Source: Hymenopellis radicata (taxonomy: Eukaryota; Basidiomycota; Agaricomycetes; Agaricales; Physalacriaceae). From it: a stretch of 64,000 bases of DNA. Shown piece by piece: positions 58,666 through 64,000 of the stretch (the first letter of the stretch is position 1; the number at the start of each line of letters is the position of its first letter). Location: assembly GCA_015501595.1 (NCBI GenBank), contig JADNRX010000281.1, positions 1 to 64,000 on the forward strand, read 5' to 3'. The notes under the pieces were generated by a model. It searched no databases. It had not been told where the DNA came from and saw nothing but the letters and a program-made list of their open reading frames with translations. A program made the position numbers and the translations under genes.

Positions 58666-58830
58666 GCCAGACGTCTGCCGACGGAGTGTCCGTTTTGCGG
58701 CGAGTTCCTGGTAGACGGCGTCGTTAGAAATCGTCTCATAGGCCAGCTCATCGCTGAGCTGAGGCCCACTCGATAGATACACTTACGGCCGTAAATATAT
58801 GCGAATGACTTCGATTGAACCTTACACCTC
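58666..58830 (+). pseudogene. 3' fragment of the RING gene
   Basis: It matches the reverse complement of about 24200-24345, encoding the end of the RING domain (RLPTECPFCGEFLVDGV-like, then LIAELRPTR) and its 3' flank. It is joined directly to R4 and is not a gene. Confidence 0.8.
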
Positions 58831-59825
58831 TCTTAGAATCAGCGAAACGAGGAAGATACTGTCTAACAACATGAAAAAATGAGAAGAGAACGTCGCGACA
58901 CCGTTGGGCCACCATGTTCCGATGAAGAGCCTATGAAAGATCCTGAGAACATAGGATATTGCACAAAGGCTCTTCTTGGTTAGGTGGAGGAAGGTCCCTT
59001 GGTTAGGACGTGAATTCGGGAGGATCGCATGTGACCAACTGGCCTCTCAAGCACGTCGCGATGGCGCTATGTACCGGCACCATATGGGGTATTGTACAAA
59101 GGCTCTTCTTGGTTAGGCGCTGTGGCCATCGCACGGGAAACTAATTTCATCCTGATCAGCGAGTTCCAGCACCTATCTTTTATGCCACTCAACGCGTCCT
59201 CCATAGTAAGTATGTCGCCACTTTGGTTGCTTTCTCCACGTCTCACTCGTGTCATAGCTTGCTTTCTCCAATAAGAACGCAACTCCGCCCGAAGGATATT
59301 CTGCCCATCATCCCGTTCCCACATTCCAAAGTCTCTATGACAGATTAACTCTCTCGCTCCAAGAGCTAGCATCTATTGATGGAGCTCTCCCCTCACCCAG
59401 ACGCGGTAATGCACAACCGAATAGCGCATTGCAACGGCGAAGCGCTGCATCAATTTTTCTTTGAGGGGATTAGCACGCTCGAGCAGCGACTAGAAACGCA
59501 ATGTCTTGACTTGACCGCTGAACAACGCGCCCATAAAGAAGCTAGAGACGCCCTGACCACCGCCACAGCTAAGCTTGCTCAGGCTGAAGAGAGTGTCAGA
59601 GTTATGCGAGCGAACTCGTCGGGTTTAGAACGGGCGCTTGCTGATGCACGAGCCTACTCGTCGCAGTTGGAAGAGTGGCTCAAGAAGGCGGCAACAGCGG
59701 ACGGGTCTTCGGTGGATGAAACATATGCCTGGGAGAAGGCCATCGAACAAGAACTAGCTCGTTGCAATGAGCGCGACGAACAGTTTCGGCACCCTCCGAC
59801 CAAAGACAATTGGTTGAACCGGTAA
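58831..59825 (+). pseudogene. Truncated J-like coiled-coil copy
   Basis: 58950-59265 is promoter sequence shared with 20.5-20.8 kb. The equivalent of the start codon is altered (about 59266), a small insertion near 59380 shifts the frame, and the coiled coil is intact (QALEDARAY-type heptads, KEARDALTTATAKLAQAEES). The copy breaks off at 59825, right after DNWLNR, before the HPDKW part. Confidence 0.7.
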
Positions 59826-60270
59826 AGACTCACCGAGCGGGAAAGTTGTTCGAGTTGACCTGTTCTCCAGGTATATCAAAGGCAACCCCATCGTTTTGGT
59901 CGATTCCGAGAAAGTCGATGCATTGACTCGGGATGATATTGCCAGACGAATGTGTACAGGTCCAGCGCCGTGGTTGGGTTTACCAGCCACTATCATGCAG
60001 CCAGGACATCCATTTCGAACATACCCCGCTATTGTTCGCGACGTGCTCATTCATCAGTCAACGCCCAGTGGATTGATGCTGCAGCTGGAAATAACGACAT
60101 ACCAGGGAAGCAATCCGCGGAGAATGGTGACAGTTGATTATGATTATGTTATAGATCCTGAGTAGGTGCCTTCTCTTTCTAAATCTCTACAGTCTTGTTG
60201 ACGGTACGCCTAGGACACAGTGGGAGCTGCGTCTCAAACAACCTTTGACTGTCGAGCAATCGGTAAACGC
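59826..60270 (+). pseudogene. KOW-region fragment of the Spt5-like gene
   Basis: It is almost identical to the reverse complement of 54235-54690: GNPIVLVDSEKVDALT, PWLGLPATIMQPGHPF and TVDYDYVIDPE are all present, followed by the same intron. It begins exactly where the J-like copy ends. It has no start and no further exons. Confidence 0.9.
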
Positions 60271-60707
60271 GGTCCGTTAAAACGGACGTCTCAGACGTCA
60301 AAATAACCACTGCTTTATCTGCCAATGACCATTCCTTTACACTAACTTGTATGTTCAGAACCCGTCATGGCCGTACGATGTGCTCAAAAGGGCTTCGAGT
60401 ACAAGGTCACATATTGGAGGGGGGAAACTTGGCACTGAAAGTAAGTTTGACGGTAGTGGTGGCCGGTCCTCAAGCTAACGGAAATGTCTTAGGTGGCAGC
60501 GCCCGAGTTTTTTTAGAGCGAACGCTAACGAAGACACGCGTACAACGGAGAATAAGAAGGAAATGCTCAAACGTTTCTGGTCGCATATGCACGAGCGATT
60601 CTCTCTGCCTATACCTTGAATTACTATTCACAATCGGATGAAACAAAGACGACTCTTATTGCTTAATTGTAACAAACTCTACGAACAAGTCCCATGAGTG
60701 CGACCGT
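60271..60707. other. No supported gene
   Basis: A 96-codon plus frame (60351-60641) has no recognisable features. A short palindrome (CGTTTTAACGG region, about 60275) is the only structure seen. Confidence 0.35.
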
Positions 60708-61235
60708 CTAGTGAGTGCTACGTAGCTCGGCGAGAACCTGTTTGGCAACGTGGTTGTCCACCACGCCGAAAACGAACAACTTCCCGCACACTGGGCAACC
60801 GACGGGGAGTCGTTGCTCGTTGCTGTTGGTCTTCATTTGTTCCACGCAGCGGGCGCAATAAGTGTGTCCACAATCTCCGCTTGAAGAAACATGAGCGAAG
60901 CACTGAGAGGATAATTGATGACACACGTCTTTGGAGAGACAATGGTCTCGAAGCAGATGGGACAGTCCAAGGAAACAGCGGCCCGCTTAATGCGCCCCCA
61001 GTTTCGACGGGCGCGCTTTCGTAAAACGACCGCTCGGAGCTAACCTAGGGATGAGTGTATTGAAAGGAGTGAGCAAGAAGGAAACTTACTGCTCGCTCGC
61101 ATTCACGATTGACGTACGAGAGCTTGATGAAAGAAAGACTCGTAAGATGTCAAAGCATTCGGCCAGTAAAACATAGGGACTGACGCTGCGGTCACGGAGA
61201 GAGAAAGTGCTGCGAGTTGAACGTCGGAGGGACAT
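60708..61235 (-). CDS. RING-finger protein, family copy 3
   Basis: The ATG at 61235 is followed by an arginine/serine-rich exon nearly identical to copy 1, then coiled-coil sequence, a basic stretch (RKRARRNWGRIKRA) and a complete RING: LDCPICFETI, an intron, GDCGHTYCARC, GCPVCGKLF. It ends LAELRSTH. The C3HC4 residues are all present. The 3' half differs from copy 1 much more than the 5' half, so copies have exchanged or lost parts. It is divergent from the duplicated transposase 5' end, as in copy 1. Confidence 0.65.
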
Positions 61236-61810
61236 TGGACGATGATGGTCCTGTGATGGGTCGGTGAAAGACAAGGCTCCAGCCTTCTGGCTTTAAAGGA
61301 CGGAGCCACGAGGCGAGTTCCTTTGTTCTCGAGGGGATGAAAGACGGGTGGCGCGACTCTAGATCTGCGCGATGCTACTGGTATTCTTTGCTGTAGTCTT
61401 GACGTGTGTTGACTATCCTAGATAATACCTTCGCCATCGATAATCAGAGAGTAAGAACTGTATACGAACGACATGGCCTCGGTCTGATGATATTAGGTTT
61501 AAAGACCCCGAAAACTTCGTTATTGACGCTAAAGGCCCCGAAGAGGTTATTGATGAAGATCAACTGCTGCGCGCGTTACTTTGTCCGAGGTCAGCACTCT
61601 ACCAAGACACTCGATGCCAGCTCGAATTCCTGCGATTGTAAATCCCGCTCCATACTTGAACAACCAGAACACACGGCGCCCACTTCATGTCATCGGACTA
61701 CGTGGATTCACCTACCCCCAACGCCACTGACATCGCACCGGACGCTGACAGCGGCGACCCCACTGATGAACAGTCCGCTAACCCGACCGAGCGCGGATAT
61801 CACTGGACTG
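61236..61810 (+). pseudogene. 5' end of the Plavaka transposase gene, duplicated
   Basis: It is a direct copy of 24772-25400 (shared blocks GATTATTAGG-like region through ACCGGACGCTGACAGCGGCG) with several deletions. Similarity ends at about 61810 and no core domain follows. The region to 62184 holds only short frames. Confidence 0.75.
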
Positions 61811-62184
61811 TTAGAAAAAACGATCACGATGGAATATCACGACACCGAAAGAAAGGCAAGCCGGACTGACGAGAGTTTCTGGAGATGCAGGACCAAGATT
61901 ACGAAAATAGCTGCGTACTACATCCGTCGTGGAAGAACAAGAATCTATGTAGAAAGATGTGGGAGTGGCGTAGGTGAAAGAGAAAACTTATCGTATGGCA
62001 CAACGCATGGTCGATACTCTATTGGCTGTTGAGCGATCTTTCATTCTTAGCGGTCGATCGCGACGACCCGGACAGTCAGTCTGAAGTGTTATTCGAGCCA
62101 CGTGACCGTATTAGACGAACTAGTACATGTAGCAGCCAAAACTCTACCACTCTTTAAATTTGCCCGTCCATGAGTGCCGGATAG

Positions 62185-63115
62185 TCAAGAACAGGGCGTC
62201 CCGTCAACAGCCAGGCAACGCAGGCAGAAAAATGCACCAACGACGAGGCGCGTTAACCTGTCGATCGTGTTCTGTGACTGCGTGAGGAGGTCGGATCCAA
62301 GTTTGGGAAGACATTTACCATTATCTACGTCGTCGTCATCCCGCTCGTCCTTATCATTATCGCTGCCCTCCGAGTTGGACTGAACAAGTGCAGGGTCGTG
62401 GACGACGAATGGAACACTTTGACTAGTAAAGTCGAAGAAGGTTGAAGGCTCGCCGTTGGCATCATCCCGTTCGTCCCCATCGTTATCGGTATCCTCCAAG
62501 TTGTACTGATCAAGTGCAGGGTCATATTGGATGACCAGAGCACTTTGACTATAGGTGGGGTCGAGGAAGGTTGAAGGCTCGTCGTGAGGAGAACTTGCTG
62601 TTGCACCGCTACGGTAAAGCTGTTTTCGTCTGATGATCAACGTACTCGATGGAAGGATGAATCCCAAAACATACCTGACTCGTCGCTAGTATTACTAATA
62701 CGGCGGCGATAATTGCAAAAATATACCAACGACGGCAAGTAGGGCCAGATGTTAGTTGGTAAATCTTGAGAACGTTGAGAGCGATAGGATCCGAGGTTGC
62801 TACGGCAATCAAAGTAGACTGTTCGTCGCTCCCAATCTGCGGCATCGAGTGTCAGGCCGAATGATACCCGGTCAAGACACTCACCGCCACCGTTTCAGCT
62901 CGTCGATGGCCATCAATTCTCAACTCCTGCAGGCAGGTTCCAGATTTGACGTTGAAGACCTGGGCCTTACCAGCGGCTGTCCCTACTACCAATTTCGTCC
63001 CCTCTTCGAAAAATGCGATAGAGTTCTGGGAGCCGTATTGCTGAAGGAACGCAGTATGCAGTCGAGTGTACCTTTCCAGGCGCCGCAGAGATGTAACGTC
63101 TAATTATCCAGCACT
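62185..63115 (-). CDS. WD40-like protein with C-terminal membrane helix, partial
   Basis: Exons read leftward. The first (about 63100-62885) has NSIAFFEEGTKLVVGTAAGK and VFNVKSGTCLQELRIDGH, the pattern of WD40 blades. The next (62675-62836) has STLIAVATSDPIALNVLKIY and a membrane helix (WYIFAIIAAVLVILATS). The last (62185-62619) follows a 55-nt intron in phase 0 and holds two copies of an acidic unit of about 42 residues (GEPSTFFDF.., DPAL.., DNDKDERDD). Further blades upstream (63115-63400, RRGIACGTA) are out of frame, so the 5' part is damaged or its exons are not resolved. The layout suggests a membrane-anchored beta-propeller. Function is unknown. Confidence 0.5.
62350..62600 (-). repeat. 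Two-copy acidic in-frame duplication
   Basis: Within the WD40-like gene's last exon, about 126 bp is duplicated (copies near 62570-62460 and 62450-62325), encoding EPSTF..DPAL..DERDD units. Confidence 0.7.
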
Positions 63116-63539
63116 TGACCGCTTACTGCGGTTCCACAAGCAATTCCCCGCCTCGACAACGACGACAACCTCAAAAGCGTTGACCGCGGAGACACGTCAT
63201 TTATGCGGCCTAAACGACCAACGTAGCTACACGCGACAAAATCCATGGCCATCCGCCACAATTTTGATACGTAGTGATGGTGGTCGAAAGCAGGGAGAGA
63301 ATAATACGGACAAACACTGTAACTTGGCACTGCTTGTTCTAGGTTCGGAGCAAGCCCCAGCACGCACGTAGCCCGGGTGATTTCTGGGCTCACCGAATTC
63401 TTCAGGACGCCCGATATACCCTAGCGCCAATCAACAAAGGCGCGTCGAGCGCGTCCACACGTGAGATTGTGAGAGCGTGAAAAGAGCGTTGATTTGTTTT
63501 TGGTTGTGTGGTTGCTTAGCCAATTGGGGCAGCGATCTC

Positions 63540-63970
63540 CCGTCCGCTCCTGCCGCCTGTTTGAGCCGCTCTTCTAACTGCGACGAGTAGGCTCGTGCAT
63601 CAGCAAGCGCCCGTTCTAGATCCGACGAGTTCGCTCGCATAACTCTGACACTCTCTTCAGCCTGAGCAAGCTGAGCTGTGGCGGCGGTCAGGGCGTCTCT
63701 AGCTTCTTTATGGGCGCGTTGTTCAGCGGTCAAGTCAGGACATTGCGTTTCTAGTCGCTGCTCGAGCATCCGAATCCGCTCAAAGAAAAATTGATGCAGC
63801 GCTTCGCCGTTGCAATGCGCTATTTGGTTGCGAATTACCGCGTCCGGGTGAGGGGAGAGATCAATAGATTCTAGCTCTTGGAGCGAGAGAGTTAATCTGT
63901 CGTAGAGACTTTGGAATGTGGGAGCGGAATGATGGGCAGAATATCCTTCGGACGGAGTTGCCTTCATCAT
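63540..63970 (-). pseudogene. J-like coiled-coil copy, truncated
   Basis: This is the best-preserved N-terminus of the family (ATG at 63970; MKATPSEGYSAHHSAPTFQS, then LSLQELESIDLSPHPDA and the coiled coil). It stops at 63540, after AAGADG, where unrelated sequence takes over, so the C-terminal HPDKW part is missing. The window ends 30 bases upstream of the start codon. Confidence 0.7.
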
Positions 63971-64000
63971 TGGAGAAAGCAAGCTATGACACGAGTGAGA

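Noticed and set aside
59896..60165. An independent KOW-domain gene
   Set aside because: It is a near-identical partial copy of exon 4 of the 53.6-56.4 kb gene and lacks start and other exons.

Overview
The window looks like nuclear DNA of a basidiomycete fungus, most probably an Agaricomycete (mushroom). The evidence is many short GT..AG introns of about 45-60 nt, KDZ-type and Plavaka/CACTA-type transposases, an agaric-style F-box gene, and relics of typical fungal housekeeping genes. No tRNA, rRNA or CRISPR array was seen. The region is accessory and repeat-rich: few genes look intact, and most of the sequence is transposons, their cargo, gene relics and duplicated fragments.

Region by region. 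1-3.4 kb: uncharacterised DNA and a leftward hypothetical gene. 3.4-17.2 kb: one 13.8-kb DNA transposon with 53-bp terminal inverted repeats and arrays of the 8-mer TCTTAAGA at both ends. It encodes a KDZ transposase with an N-terminal cysteine cluster (leftward), a 303-aa nuclear-type protein (leftward), a Spt5-like NGN/KOW protein, a 148-aa protein and a 746-aa protein with an HMG-like segment and a KRAEEE repeat (all rightward). 17.5-18.6 kb: a chimera of gene relics, NADP-glutamate dehydrogenase joined to proteasome subunit RPN8. 19-22.2 kb: a J-domain-like coiled-coil relic and a well-resolved four-exon zinc-finger gene. 22.4-24.1 kb: a non-autonomous element made of TAGCGGG words. 24.2-30.2 kb: a RING-finger gene divergent from a Plavaka/CACTA-type transposase gene that is broken by frameshifts and by two hAT-type MITEs with perfect 8-bp target duplications. 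30.4-32.1 kb: a gene with 2-oxoglutarate/Fe(II) oxygenase features. 32-42 kb: a proline-rich gene, a frameshifted RING gene, another MITE, and relics of fatty acid synthase beta and a PDR-type ABC transporter. 43.3-44.9 kb: an intact F-box gene. 46.2-49.9 kb: a many-exon coiled-coil gene. 50.4-51.0 kb: a six-exon gene for a small tail-anchored membrane protein. 53.6-56.4 kb: a second Spt5-like protein with two NGN-like domains. 56.5-60.3 kb: a mosaic of fragments copied from other parts of this window. 60.7-64 kb: a third RING gene with a duplicated transposase 5' end, a WD40-like membrane protein, and another truncated J-like copy.

How they work together: the genes of the 3.4-17.2 kb unit are probably one transposon and its cargo, since they lie between matching ends. 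The Spt5-like and HMG-like cargo suggest that the element interacts with host transcription or chromatin, which is inference. The RING gene and the Plavaka transposase 5' end are duplicated together at 24 and 61 kb, suggesting that the RING gene belongs to the same mobile unit.
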